Assembly (NCBI GenBank): GCA_002197995.1
Contig: NGZR01000001.1
Location: 558,001-622,000, forward strand
DNA from: Gaeumannomyces sp. JS-464
Taxonomy: Eukaryota > Ascomycota > Sordariomycetes > Magnaporthales > Magnaporthaceae
Reading direction: 5' to 3'
DNA: 64,000 nt
Shown here: piece by piece, positions 1-9,721 of the stretch
How the letters are laid out: each line of letters opens with the position of its first letter
Numbering within the stretch: position 1 is the first letter of the stretch
Program-made: the position numbers and the translations under genes
Notes under the pieces: model-generated
The model's database searches: none
Seen by the model: only the letters and a program-made list of their open reading frames with translations
What the model was told of the DNA's origin: nothing

Positions 1-174
1 CATTCATTCAAGCAGCACGGTCTGGACCGCTTCTTTCCTCTCCGCTTTCTGCCAACCCATTCCATTCTTTCTGCAGTGCCGGCCACTCTCTCTTTCACTT
101 CAGTCTTTACCACATACCTAATCACACTCACTCTCCTTCTTTCCTTCCCAGGCCAGAAAAAAAAGACTGCCAAG

Positions 175-1375
175 ATGAAACCTCCATCATCACCCTCCTC
201 ACCGTCCTGGCGGCCTCGGTCGCTGCCGGCCCGTCCACGCCGGCCCGTACGGCCTCGAGGCAAGGGGCGCTAATAAGGCAGCGGACGGCAGCGGAAACAA
301 CCAGGCCGCTACTGGGGGCAATGGCGCTGCGAACAAGGAGAACGCAGGTGGAAAGCAGAATGCTGGAAAGCAGAATGCCAGCAAGAACAAGAACAAGGAC
401 AAGAACAAGGGAGGTGCGGCGGGTGGCGCTAACAACGTACCGCCAACGCTGGTGCTGGTGCTGGCGTCGGGGCTGGTGCTGGGGCTGGGGCTGGGCGCGC
501 GGCGCGGCGGCGGCTCTTGTCCTGCCTGACGGCCGCATCGCACAGAACGTCCAGCCCGAGGGCTTCAACGTCCTTGAAAGCGTCTTCAAGAGCGCTGTCG
601 TCAAGGGCGATGGTGTGTTTTCTCCTCCATGCTGACCCCCCCCTCCCATGGCTCGACGAAATGGTTCCCCTGACTCTAACATGTATCTCCCCACGCGCGA
701 TAGGTCTCGTGTTCAGCGACTTGATCACCTTCCCCAACGTCGGGGCCTCCATCTTCGACAAGGCCGGCAACACCAAGCCCTTCGCCATCAATATCGACGA
801 CAAGTCCGTCTTCATCCCCAGGGCGGCGAGGCCCAGTCCAACATCCGCCGCGCCGACCTCCTGCCCTCGATCCGCTCGCAGCTCAACGACGTGGCCGTCA
901 CGGGCGTGCGGACGCTGCACTTCTCGGTCCAGCGCGACGCCGCCAACCCGCTTAACGCCACGCACGACTACCAGCTCGTGGGTCTCGAGTCCAAGGACTT
1001 CACCAAGCGCCAGTTCGACGTGCGCACGGGCGCCGCCAACAAGGACAACATCGTCGTCGTGGGCACCAGCGCCGGCGGCGCCGTCCCCAAGAAGATCTTC
1101 GAGACCCCCTTCGGCGAGGGCGCCTTTGAGAACTTTGCCATCAAGCTCGACTTTGGCAAGAACACGATGCAGGTCTTCCACAGCACCGGCGACGCCGCGC
1201 TCAAGCAGGTCACCGAGCCCATCGCCAACGACCTGTCGGGCCTGGCGAGTACCACTTTGCGCTGCAGAAGAACCCGGTCGGCACCGCCCAGCAGCCCACG
1301 GGCATCAAGGAGGCCGTCATCTACGGCGGCATCTTCATGGAGGACTCCACCAGTGGCACCGTCACTCTTCAATAA
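175..1375 (+). CDS. GH131-like beta-glucanase, secreted (frameshifted in this assembly)
   Basis: The translation resembles glycoside hydrolase family 131 (beta-1,3/1,4-glucanases that attack plant or fungal wall glucans outside the cell). After the ATG at 175, allowing one missing base, comes a hydrophobic signal peptide (TSIITLLTVLAASVAA). An Ala/Gly/Asn-rich low-complexity linker follows, then a family-like body from about 525. Diagnostic stretches are LPDGRI, FSDLITFP, RRADLLPS, VRTLHFSVQ, FAIKLDFGKNTMQVF and near the end VIYGGIFMEDS before the stop at 1373-1375. One intron (613-703, GT..AG, branch CTAAC) splits a Gly codon. The frame changes six times, near 178, 268, 440, 512, 822 and 1245, always as if one base were missing, so I favour sequence error over a dead gene. 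AATAAA overlaps the stop codon. I did not assign catalytic residues. No CBM1 is visible. Confidence 0.72.
613..703 (+). other. Intron of the GH131-like gene
   Basis: The sequence GTGTGT..CTAAC..TAG interrupts the frame. Removing it joins VVKGDG to LVFSDLI in phase, which is the expected family continuity. Ninety-one bases is a typical fungal intron length. Confidence 0.75.
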
Positions 1376-1376
1376 A
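1371..1376 (+). terminator. Candidate polyadenylation hexamer
   Basis: AATAAA overlaps the stop codon of the GH131-like gene. Fungal poly(A) signals are loose, so this is suggestive only. Confidence 0.3.
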
Positions 1377-2208
1377 GGGTGTTTGGACGTCGCTTGTTTT
1401 CTTTGGCTGGTGAGCTTCCCTAGGGGAATAGGCTTTTTCTTGTTCACATGACCGGGGGCTGTTTGCCCGTACATAGCCTCGCCGTTTGGTTTCTTCCATA
1501 CTATTTTTGCCGACTGTCAAACAACTGGAGTGAAAAACGAAGCCAGGGGTTCCTTGGGCCTTGTAAAAACTACCCAAAGACTCGCCAGGGGTGTCTTTTT
1601 GGCGGGGCCAACGAGTCACGCTGAGACAACCCCTGGCCACCTCTTTCGCCACCACAGATGCTACAAATTACTAAACAAGCCCCCGCCATGCTGAAGTTGA
1701 ATACCTATAAAGCCGGCCGTCCTCCTGCTTGGCGAGGAGGTTTTTCCTTGGAAAATTTCGAGCCCTTTTTTTTTTTTTCTTCCCCTCCCTCGCTTGCCTG
1801 CTTTTATCACGGTAGGAGGGCTGGGTCAATGCGGTTGGGAGCAGGAAGTAACCTGCCTAGCACAGACCCCAGTGACGATAGTCTCGTGTCGGAGAGGAAC
1901 TGGCGGGGTTCAAACAAAATTTGAAACCGCTACAAGAGATCCTTATACATACAGTATTTCGTCCAAGAGGAAAACTTGCCTACCAAACCATAGCTGTGCG
2001 CTCGCTGTGAGCTCCCAAAACGAGTTCCCCTAGTATCGTATTGAAGGTACATTACAGTGCTAAATGCTTCCAGAGGAAAGCGAGCTCCACCCCGAATCGA
2101 ATGGTAGGTCCCCAATCGTGAAATTTAAATCTTGGGGTGCAAGATAGCTGTACCCCGGCGAGATGATTGGACAATTCACATCTATATCAGGTCCTGTATG
2201 GTATGTGC
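1377..2208. other. Intergenic, no gene seen
   Basis: Convergent gap between the GH131-like gene and the first zinc-finger-like gene. It holds a T-run near 1767-1780. No open frame here has a domain, a signal peptide or splice logic. Confidence 0.5.
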
Positions 2209-3477
2209 CTAGTGCCAATGCCGGCGGCGTACACACCGCATGGTTGAACGGGCTCTAAATATGCGTTGGTTAGGCTCGCTTGGCTGACTCGGGCATGTGT
2301 TTAGGTAGGTACTCACAAAGGACATCTCTGAGCACCTGGCGCCGTCGAGCCATAAATTTGGCACTGCGGCCGACTGCTCATGGCCGAGGCCCATGCATGC
2401 ACGTTCTTCCCTGATAATATCTTCCAGCTGAGCCGCGGCTAATAAATCGGCGTCGATCGAATGCTGTCGCCTGGTACCTGGAAGCTGCATAGAGTTGTTG
2501 GTCGAGGTCATGTCATTTGCCTTGATCGCTGCTGGATTTACCGCTCCAAGCTCTTCAACGACCCCTCCTGGCTGACTGACGGACGGCTCCTGCATATCGG
2601 CCGTCTGGCTTTCAATCTCATCTCCCTCATCCAGGGGGCCGTCCTTCGTGGCGGCTGTCTCATTGGTGGCCCTTTGTGTCGGGTCTCTCACGCGAAGGAG
2701 CAACTCTTGAAGCACGACGTCCATCTCGAGGAGTAGGCGGTGTTTTGTCGCCGTAGAGCGGCTGGTGATGCCAAGCCGTTTAGCCGCCGCCGTCACAATA
2801 TCCTGCTGCTGATCCTTCCATGAATTCTCGATGGCCTTGATGGTTTCCTCGAACTCTCTCGTGAGAAAAGGTGATCTAGGCCGGCTTGACTCCGGGAACA
2901 GAATGTCCCAGATCTTGAACCACTGCCCTCCTTCGGTGTCGTTGCGGTTGGCCCGGCGGCTCAGCTCTATGCGCTGCTGATCCGTAATACCCCAGTCGAC
3001 TCGGTTTCCTCCGCATGGCCCGCGGCACCTGTGGCTTCGGGCACACTCCCCCAAGCCTCCTTGCCGCACCGGGAGTTTGTTATCACATAATGAGCGGTGT
3101 GAAGGCTTGGGGTGGCGGCGGCTCAAGTGCTGCTTGACGTCGCGGATACGCGTCAGCCGGAACCTAAGAGCATCCATATGATGCGCCGGGTCACGCTTGT
3201 AAAAAGGGCATGCAAGAAATGGCTTGGAGGCCTTGTGTCTGTTGTCTTTCTCGTTGTCGCCCGCATTGCAAGAGTTCTTGTCTTTGTTTGCTTGCTCTTG
3301 TGTCCTGCTTTGGGCGTCCACCTTCCTGGTTCTGATTGGAGATGGCTCTGAGGCGTGGAGGTCTGCTTCGGCTGTGCCATGACAGGGATCAGAGCCCCGA
3401 TTGCGCCGGCCCCCTCCGCTTTCGTTTAAAGGTGACATGTGCATGTTGGCCAGATGACGAGTATCTTCGATGGCCAT
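2209..3477 (-). CDS. Cys/His-rich zinc-finger-like protein, family copy A
   Basis: A continuous frame of about 422 residues from the ATG at 3477 (the frame extends upstream only through non-ATG codons). A charged, disordered N-terminus leads to a block near residues 85-125, ACPFYKRDP..RLTRIRDVKQHLSRRH, which looks like a CPF-type C2H2-like finger. A second motif, WFKIWDILFP, follows near residue 195. From memory these two blocks recur together in uncharacterised fungal proteins often labelled C2H2-type, with no known function. The second Cys pair expected after the RRH is poorly kept here (CDNK..C..HRCRGPC), so metal binding may be impaired. A Gln/Arg helical stretch follows (EETIKAIENSWKDQQ). 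Two more copies, B and C, lie within 5 kb and a HET-domain gene beside C. Nuclear or allorecognition roles are guesses. Confidence 0.68.
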   Translation of the reverse strand: MAIEDTRHLANMHMSPLNESGGGRRNRGSDPCHGTAEADLHASEPSPIRTRKVDAQSRTQEQANKDKNSCNAGDNEKDNRHKASKPFLACPFYKRDPAHHMDALRFRLTRIRDVKQHLSRRHPKPSHRSLCDNKLPVRQGGLGECARSHRCRGPCGGNRVDWGITDQQRIELSRRANRNDTEGGQWFKIWDILFPESSRPRSPFLTREFEETIKAIENSWKDQQQDIVTAAAKRLGITSRSTATKHRLLLEMDVVLQELLLRVRDPTQRATNETAATKDGPLDEGDEIESQTADMQEPSVSQPGGVVEELGAVNPAAIKANDMTSTNNSMQLPGTRRQHSIDADLLAAAQLEDIIREERACMGLGHEQSAAVPNLWLDGARCSEMSFVSTYLNTCPSQPSEPNQRIFRARSTMRCVRRRHWH

Positions 3478-3820
3478 TGGTAGCCATAGCAAATGTAGCC
3501 CGGTGGGAAGATTGTTCCAGGATTGCTGAGAGAATATCTTCCGGCGTAATAATCGAGCGCTGAAAAGATTGAGGTGGTTGAAATCTCCGGTGTGTTTTTT
3601 GCAGCGATGTCAATTCGCGCTGTAAATTTTCCCCCGTTCTCATTGCTTTTATGGGGCTTTGGGGCTTTCACGCACTGTATCTAAGCGAACTGTCCGGTGC
3701 TAGCCGAGGAAAACGCCAGCTGTCACACGCACTCCTGGGTAGGACTCGGTGACGTGTTTCGTGTGGCTTGCATTTTTGCACATCCCAAGGGGTAGTGCTG
3801 ATTGTCCGGAATAATCTTCC

Positions 3821-4050
3821 GAGCTAACACTTGTGAGCCGCAAAAAAAAGTACGTACCGCCGTCGGCTAACTGTTGTGAGACGAGAAACGGACACGCAAT
3901 TGCCATAAGTTGGCACTTTGGGCCGCAAAACAAGTGCGTACCGCCGCCAGCTGACTGTTGTGAGCCGAGAAGCGGACACGCAATTGCCATGAGCTAGCAC
4001 CTATGGGCCGAAAGAAATACGTAGTTCTCGTGAGCTAACACTTGTGGCAT
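3821..4050. repeat. Degenerate tandem repeat, about 84-86 bp unit
   Basis: Three near-copies begin at about 3823, 3909 and 3993 (GCTAACAC/GTTGGCAC/GCTAGCAC), each continuing through a GGCCGCAAA-like block, a TACC-GCCG block and GGACACGCAATTGCCAT. A truncated fourth copy starts at about 4034. Divergence is roughly 15-20 percent by eye. Confidence 0.75.
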
Positions 4051-4641
4051 AAAGCGTCGATGCTAACAAATGTTAAAAGCCATCGGACTTGTGGAAAAGT
4101 TGACACATAAAGCTAGATCGTTGCTGACGAGGACAGGTGTGATCGCCATCTCCATTTTGAATTTGAAGGCGTGTTGTCCAAGAAAGGAATAGCAAATCCC
4201 TACCCCTTGAAAGGGCGCAAGTCAATGGCACTTCAAGTGGCCCAATCACGGAATGCGGAAAATCAAGTGCCAAAGATGCGGTTCGTCCGAAACAGGGGCT
4301 GTGCTAACCAATTGCAGACTAGTTGGTTTGTTGCTGCAGCGCAGTGCCTCCCCCGCCCCGGCGGCAAGGCACACTATCTTTACAGCATAGCAAGGCATCC
4401 CAGCGAGGAGTGCGAGAGTGCCGAGGAACTGGCAGGCAGATATGGTTCTCTCCGCGTCCGAGGCAGTCGTGCTGCCGTCGATGGCCCCGTTCCATAACCG
4501 CGTGCAAGCAGCGGCCCAAACCCTCAAGGAATTTCATGCCGCGTTCTTCCCGAGTTTGCTCTACGTCAGGGGCTTTCCACCACGAGACACTGTTTGAGCT
4601 TTCCAACGACGAAAATGCACCTCAGTCGTAGTTGTGTCGAG

Positions 4642-4711
4642 GTTTTTTTTTATATTATTTTATTTTTATAATTTTTTTAAAAAAAAATTTAAAATCTTTT
4701 TTTAGTAATTA
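4642..4711. repeat. A/T-only low-complexity tract
   Basis: About 70 bases almost free of G and C, abruptly bounded by GC-balanced DNA. It may be a relic of repeat-induced point mutation or simple slippage. Confidence 0.7.
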
Positions 4712-4832
4712 AGCCGCCATGGGAATGCTCAACGCCGTAGCATGCGGGATACGGTCAGCTTTTGCGTCTGCAAAGCTGGTAATCAAGTTGGTTGGCATCA
4801 GTGAGCGAACGGCTGTGAGGCGAGAGGATGGT

Positions 4833-4880
4833 TAAGGCAACCGATGGTCAAGGCAACCAGTAGTTAAGGCAACCGATGGG
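4833..4880. repeat. Short direct repeat AAGGCAACC x3
   Basis: AAGGCAACC followed by GATGG, AGTAG and GATGG occurs three times at about 17-base spacing. No function is apparent. Confidence 0.6.
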
Positions 4881-5271
4881 GGCGCTCGCCTGACCAACTG
4901 TTATTCGATCAGGCACCTTCGCGGTTGGGCTCGATCGCGCGGATGTGGAGCATCGTGCGTAGGGGAAGAGACGAAGGATGACAGACCCCGCTATAATTTA
5001 AAGTTTTGATCCAACCTGATGTCCCGGTGGGGCGTGCCTTACCGGCTAGTGCCGCCCAGAACAAGGAGCGCCAGGGGCTATGAGCCATGTGGTGCCAGCG
5101 CATTACCTATCTGCCCAACATACGCCAGGTACCGTCTCCATAACATCCGGGCATTCCACCATGGTTGAACAAATGTTCGAGATCGAAAAGGACGACAAGT
5201 TGCGGCTCGCTGCGCTTAGGGCATGGCGAACTAAAGGGGTAGCAGTAGTAGACAGGCCCTGATCGGCTTAG

Positions 5272-5279
5272 TATAAAAA
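5272..5279 (+). promoter_or_regulatory. TATA box of zinc-finger-like copy B
   Basis: TATAAAAA lies 187 bases before the ATG at 5459, in a reasonable position for a fungal core promoter. Confidence 0.45.
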
Positions 5280-5458
5280 AATTGACACTCCTCCAACTCT
5301 CTCCAAAGTTGGTCGCACGCTTTCACCCACGTTGCGCGAGATGTTGCTTCTCATTGACTCGCTACCCGTCTGAACCTATGTCGCACTAACACATAGCGAC
5401 GCGGTCAACTTCGTGCTACTGCAGCTGTGGTGCACTCGCCATTCTAGGGCTATCAAAT

Positions 5459-6891
5459 ATGGATCCGCCCTCTAAGACTTCTTTTTCTTCCTTCCCCCAC
5501 CAGATTCTCCGGCTCGCAAGGCCTCGCTCCCAGGATCTTGCTCAACAAAAGGTCGACCACGTGCACGGCCAGCAGTCCAACCCAAAAAATCGGCGACACA
5601 AGGATCTGGCGATTGCGGTGCGCTTCGCGTGCATTTCAATTGGGCCACTCATTGCCGCCTGGACCCGGCAGTTTGACGACCGTCGCCTTGAAGACTGGCT
5701 CTCGCGTTTTTTCCACCCATCCACTCGCATCAACACCCTACCCGGCGACCCCACGCTGTGGGGGCGGAATCCCGCGACGTCCTCCAGCTCCACCCAAGGC
5801 CAAAAACGTCAGCGCGGGTCCAATGTCAAAAATCTGGGTCGAACGGGGCGTCAGCAGAGACGGGTGAGGCGCAAGGTCAACCCCCAAGGCGGGGACCTAG
5901 ACGAGGAGGGCGAGGACGACGAAGACGACGAGGGTGAGGATGAGGATGAGGACAATGATGATAATGGTGGTGGTGATGATGAAGACGAAGGCGACGGCCG
6001 ACGACTTGCCTGCCCGCTCCTCAGGCACGACCCCGAGCTGCATGATAGCTGCCGAGAGTACGTCTTGAGAGGTACAGGGACTGTCAAGCAGCATCTTTTG
6101 CGGTGCCACGATGGAAGCAAGCGCTGCCGCAGATGCAGCCGTTTCTTCGGGGGATCGGACGAAAGAGATGCACACGAACGGGATCGTTCGGATAAGTGCT
6201 GGGAACAAACCCCCCCGGGGATCCTTCTAACCCAGGCGCGGTCCGTGTGCTCGGCGAGCAGCAGGTGAACCGGCTCGCTACGTACGGGAGAGACACACGC
6301 CGTTTTAGGGAGCGTGAGCGCTGGAACTACCTGTGGGACATTGTGTGCCCCACTGAGCGCGCCCCCTTGAACATCTACATGGACGACCCGCTCGTCGAGA
6401 GAGTCAACAGCGCCCGCCACACGATCGAATCGCGGCTCGACGGCGCGCTTGCGAGGCTGCTTGCCGAATTCGACATAGACCCCCCTCGCCGCACCGAGTT
6501 TGAATCAAAGATAATGGAAACCATATTCGACCCTGACCGCCTCCGGCCTCGCGAGCCCAACACCGTTCCGACGTTCGCCACGACACTTGACTCGCAGCAA
6601 ATTACCCATGCCGCTTCGGCACAAACCACCGACTTCGAGCAAGATGGCCCGGGCCTGTTTCAGCCGCAGCCAGCTGTGCTTTGGACTGGTTTTCAGCAGC
6701 TACAGTCGCAAGACCACCAGCTCCACTTGCACGATACCACATACGACTTTCAGGCGTTTGGTTCGACTCGTCGGATGGCTCCCATGGCTGTCGAGTACGA
6801 GAACTGGCCTGCCGACCCCGACCTTGATGAGCTTTATCAGTTCATGCAGGAGCGGGGCAACGACAATCAAGCAAACAGACAAACAGGATGA
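5459..6891 (+). CDS. Cys/His-rich zinc-finger-like protein, family copy B (one frameshift)
   Basis: About 477 residues if the frame change near 6210 (inside a C7-G4 run, equal to one missing base) is ignored. It starts at an ATG 187 bases after a TATA box. N-terminal residues 1-140 are basic and contain the hydrophobic patch AVRFACISIGPLIAAW. Residues about 140-180 are almost entirely Asp/Glu. Near residue 184 comes CPLLRHDPELHDSC and TVKQHLLRCH, then CRRCSRFF..RDAHERDRSDKC, a fuller zinc-finger-like Cys/His array than in copy A. The family's second motif reads WNYLWDIVCP. Beyond that, the C-terminus is helical then Gln/His-rich. Copies A and C share the two motif blocks and their order. Function is unknown. 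The acidic tract could suggest nucleic-acid mimicry or a histone/activation role, which is inference. Confidence 0.66.
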
Positions 6892-6996
6892 CCTATTTTA
6901 ACCTGCAATCTGCTGGTGATACAATCACTGGCTTGGCTTGTCCGAGTCCAGTGAGAATTTATCGTTTGGCCTCTCTATTTCCTTTTCCTTTGTTCT

Positions 6997-7042
<46 letters not shown>

Positions 7043-7246
7043 CTCCCTTACTCCCTCCCCATTTTGCACTTGTCTTCGCTGTTCCCATTCCTTTGTCGTA
7101 CTGGTTATGATTGACGAAGTTCACGACCTCGTTGGAGATTTCGAGGCACATTTGGCGTCCTAGTCTACTTAAGCTACCAGGCATTCAATACAAAAAGACC
7201 GCCGTCCACCGTTTTCTTGTCATCGTGTCTTCGCTCCACGAGCGCT
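6892..7246. other. Convergent gap with long poly-T
   Basis: Between the 3' ends of copies B and C. It contains about 40 consecutive T (6999-7038). No gene is seen. Confidence 0.6.
6999..7038. repeat. Poly-T run, about 40 bases
   Basis: Uninterrupted T run directly visible. It could be slippage or the tail of a retroposed element on the minus strand. No flanking target-site duplication was noted. Confidence 0.85.
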
Positions 7247-8132
7247 TCAGGATCCCCTGCAACTAGAGATTCCAGCCCCGTATTTTGCCATCATACCTCC
7301 AAGAACAGACGCGTACAGCACTCCCAACGCAACACCGCCTCCTGACGCATGCAAAAGCCCCAGCCTCTCCAGCTCGCCTTCAACCAGCCCCGGCCCCGAC
7401 CTGTCCCAGAACTGCCTGAGAGCAATGGCGTCGGTCTCTCTCGGCGCAACAAGGTATGCCGACCTTCGGGGCCGCGGCAGGTCGGGGAACAAGATGTCCC
7501 AAATACGGTACCAGGGATGTGCGGCCTCTGGCCTTGGCACGCCAACCCCACCAATATTTCTGCGCCTCGCCTTGGTTCCCCTGTGTTTCTCGACTTTCCA
7601 GCGCCGTTGTTCGGCCGTTTTCCCATCCCTACATTCCTCCTCTCTCCTCCCCCTCGTCTTCGTATCTATCATTCCATCCAGCAATCTCTGCCGCCTGATC
7701 CGCCGAGACGCCATCCAGCAAGCCGGATGTTGAGGCCTCGCGTAGCTGGCGGCACCGAGCGGCGATGTGCGCGTCGCGGCTGACCTCGCTGGGGAAGACG
7801 GCATAGCAAATCGAGCAGTGCAAAGGCACGCGGTGGCTGTGTAAAACGTGGTGCCTGACGGCAGCCAGGTCTGGCAGTATCGCCTCCCACAGGCAGCTAC
7901 GGTACCGCGCGGGGTCTTGCCTGTAAAAGGGGCAAGCAAGCAGCCTATGCTGCTGACCGGCCGCTTCGGACGACAGGCAGCCTCGCATCATCGCTGCCCA
8001 CCTCTCCGTGCACTCGCTGCTCGAGGATATATACCCACCCTTCTCCCCGAGGTGCGTGATTGCTTTGCGAGTAAGACCGATGGGCTCGCCTGTGAGCTCG
8101 GCCAGGAAGCTGTCGCGGGGACATCTGCGCAT
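7247..8132 (-). CDS. Cys/His-rich zinc-finger-like protein, family copy C (frameshifted)
   Basis: Starts at the ATG at 8132 (MRRCPRDSF). The core is LACPFYRQDPARYRSC followed by VRHHVLHSHRVPLHCSICY and VSRDAHIAARC, the best preserved CxxC..HxxxH-type finger array of the three copies. After 7700 the reading moves to another frame (two missing bases, or an unrecognised intron) and gives HPWYRIWDILFPDLPRP, the family's second motif, then a short C-terminus. It is shorter than A and B (about 295 residues). It lies directly downstream of the HET-domain gene on the same strand with little space, so co-transcription or even read-through is possible. The function of the family is unknown to me. Confidence 0.62.
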
Positions 8133-8159
8133 CTCGCAGGGCAATTATCGCTCCATCTT

Positions 8160-9721
8160 CTTTGGGGCTGGCCGTTTGGCCCGCATTTTCTACCCCCCAG
8201 GCAGAGAGACCCAGGTTAATCAAGGCCGGTAAATGTTGATGGAGACGCCGCATATCCTGAAGCCGACCGGGCTCTAAATTTATTTGGAAGTCGAACCCCA
8301 TGCAATACGAAGCGCTTCTCCATTCGCCGCACCCAGATGGATCGTCGATGGTCGGTCCAAAACGGCGCCAACCGAGCCGAAACTGCGGTGGATTGGGCAT
8401 GCCTCCATTGTCTGGCGTCGAGGGATTTAGACGCCCCAGGACTGGGCTTTCAGTATTGGGCACAAACGATTCTCGCCCTTCGTTATTCAGCAGCTGGATT
8501 GCTGGGTTTCTTTCGCCCCGATTGATCGGGATACAAATACGGGCAAGCGTGGCGGAGGCTCCCAGTACCGGCGGCAGGTGGTAAATAAGCTCCTGTCGGT
8601 TTACACGAACAAACACTGCGGGTGCCACCTCTTCCAAAAAGATGGCAACCCGTCTGGTTCCGGCTTGTTGGCGGGACCAGCTCATGTTGAGGGGCAACAA
8701 CACAATGCGCCCCCCTCCAGATGTTTTCGGGTCGAAGAATACCGGCGAGAGCAGCTGTAGGCCGCGGTTGGTGAAGGTTATCTCGCAGTCTGAAGTGAAC
8801 GGCGCGGCCCAGGAGTGTCGGTGGCAAAGTGGCCAAAGTTGGCCGCCGACTCGGACAGAATGCCGCATGCTAACGGATGCGCTTCCCCCTCCCCCTCCGC
8901 TGGGCCTGGTGATCTTCGCGCTGTCCAACTTGTGTAGCAGACATCGGAGTCTTCCAGGCCAGGATGGACATGTCGGTAGTTTGCCTCAAAATGGTCTGCT
9001 GGAGGCGCAAAAAGGCGTTGCTTCCGCCTTCTCCGTAGACCGGCAGGAGCTGGCCAGCGACGCCGCAGATTCCCGCGAGGGCATAGGCGGTATCCTCAGG
9101 GCGGCTGCAGTGCCGGTGTGCGGCCCACGACAGCCGGCGGCCCAGAGACACTTTGAACAGCCGCTCACGGTCGGCAAGCACGGAGCTGTCGACGCCCGAG
9201 ACTCGACTGAGCATTTGAAGGCTCGAAGTGGGGGACACCTGCGACTTTGTCGCCACAAGGTTCCAGTCGCTGTCCAAGATATGGACGCAGCGAGACGCCA
9301 CGAGGTCCTGCAGAGTCCAGGTGCGAGTGAACCAGCGGCATCTCGAAAGGGGGCCCTCGAGCTCGAGTTCGGCGCAGTTCTTGTGGTGCGAAGGCTCTAG
9401 ATCCAACAGATGGACCATGGTGATGGCGGCACCCCAGACGAGATGGAATGAGCCAGTAGCAGCCTCGACGGCGTCCACCCACGAGCACTTGTCCACGCAG
9501 AAACCCTCGGACCATATATATCCTATGTTGTGCGAGCGAGCGTATTTACAGGCCTGCTCGATATCTCGGGATTGGTATTCCTTGGTGGACGGCCAGGAGC
9601 GTGGCCCGAGGCTATCCGCTGGTCTTGGCTTCGGGATCGCGTAAGAAAGAATTGCATATCTTTCTTGGGGGTGGTCTAGGAACGGAACCATCCGTAGAGT
9701 AGTAGTGCACATGAACTTCAT
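8160..9721 (-). CDS. HET-domain protein (heterokaryon incompatibility type), divergent and frameshifted
   Basis: From the ATG at 9721 the first 256 residues follow the HET domain of fungal allorecognition proteins. YAILS lies at 22-26, a WxxxxCVDK block at 70-78, RWFTRTWTLQDLVASR at 129-144, RLSWAAHR at 196-203, EDTAYALAGI at 209-218, PVYGEG at 227-232 and SILAW at 252-256. After that the frame steps twice, each as one missing base, through GILSESAANFGHF to FTNRGLQLLSPVF and RIVLLPLNM, the C-terminal region typical of HET/ankyrin or HET/NACHT-type genes. Unlike most relatives it has YAIP where SHTWG is usual and WSEGF for the WxDxxC element. HET proteins trigger cell death on contact with an incompatible partner. 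Whether this one still does is unknown. The 3' end is unresolved because the open frame runs into copy C. Confidence 0.72.

Larger units (their letters stand above)
3478..5458. other. Divergent intergenic region between copies A and B
   Basis: No gene is supported. It contains a degenerate tandem repeat (3821-4050), an almost pure A/T tract (4642-4711), a short direct repeat of AAGGCAACC (about 4833-4880) and a TATA box for copy B. Small open frames here, including one made by the tandem repeat, look accidental. Confidence 0.5.

Noticed and set aside
3700..3990. Open frame with internally repeated peptide MAIACP
   Set aside because: It is the translation of the 84-86 bp tandem repeat, whose copies differ by indels that would break it.
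5851..6420. 189-codon antisense frame across family copy B
   Set aside because: Produced by the complement of the Asp/Glu tract (poly-Ser) and carries no protein features.
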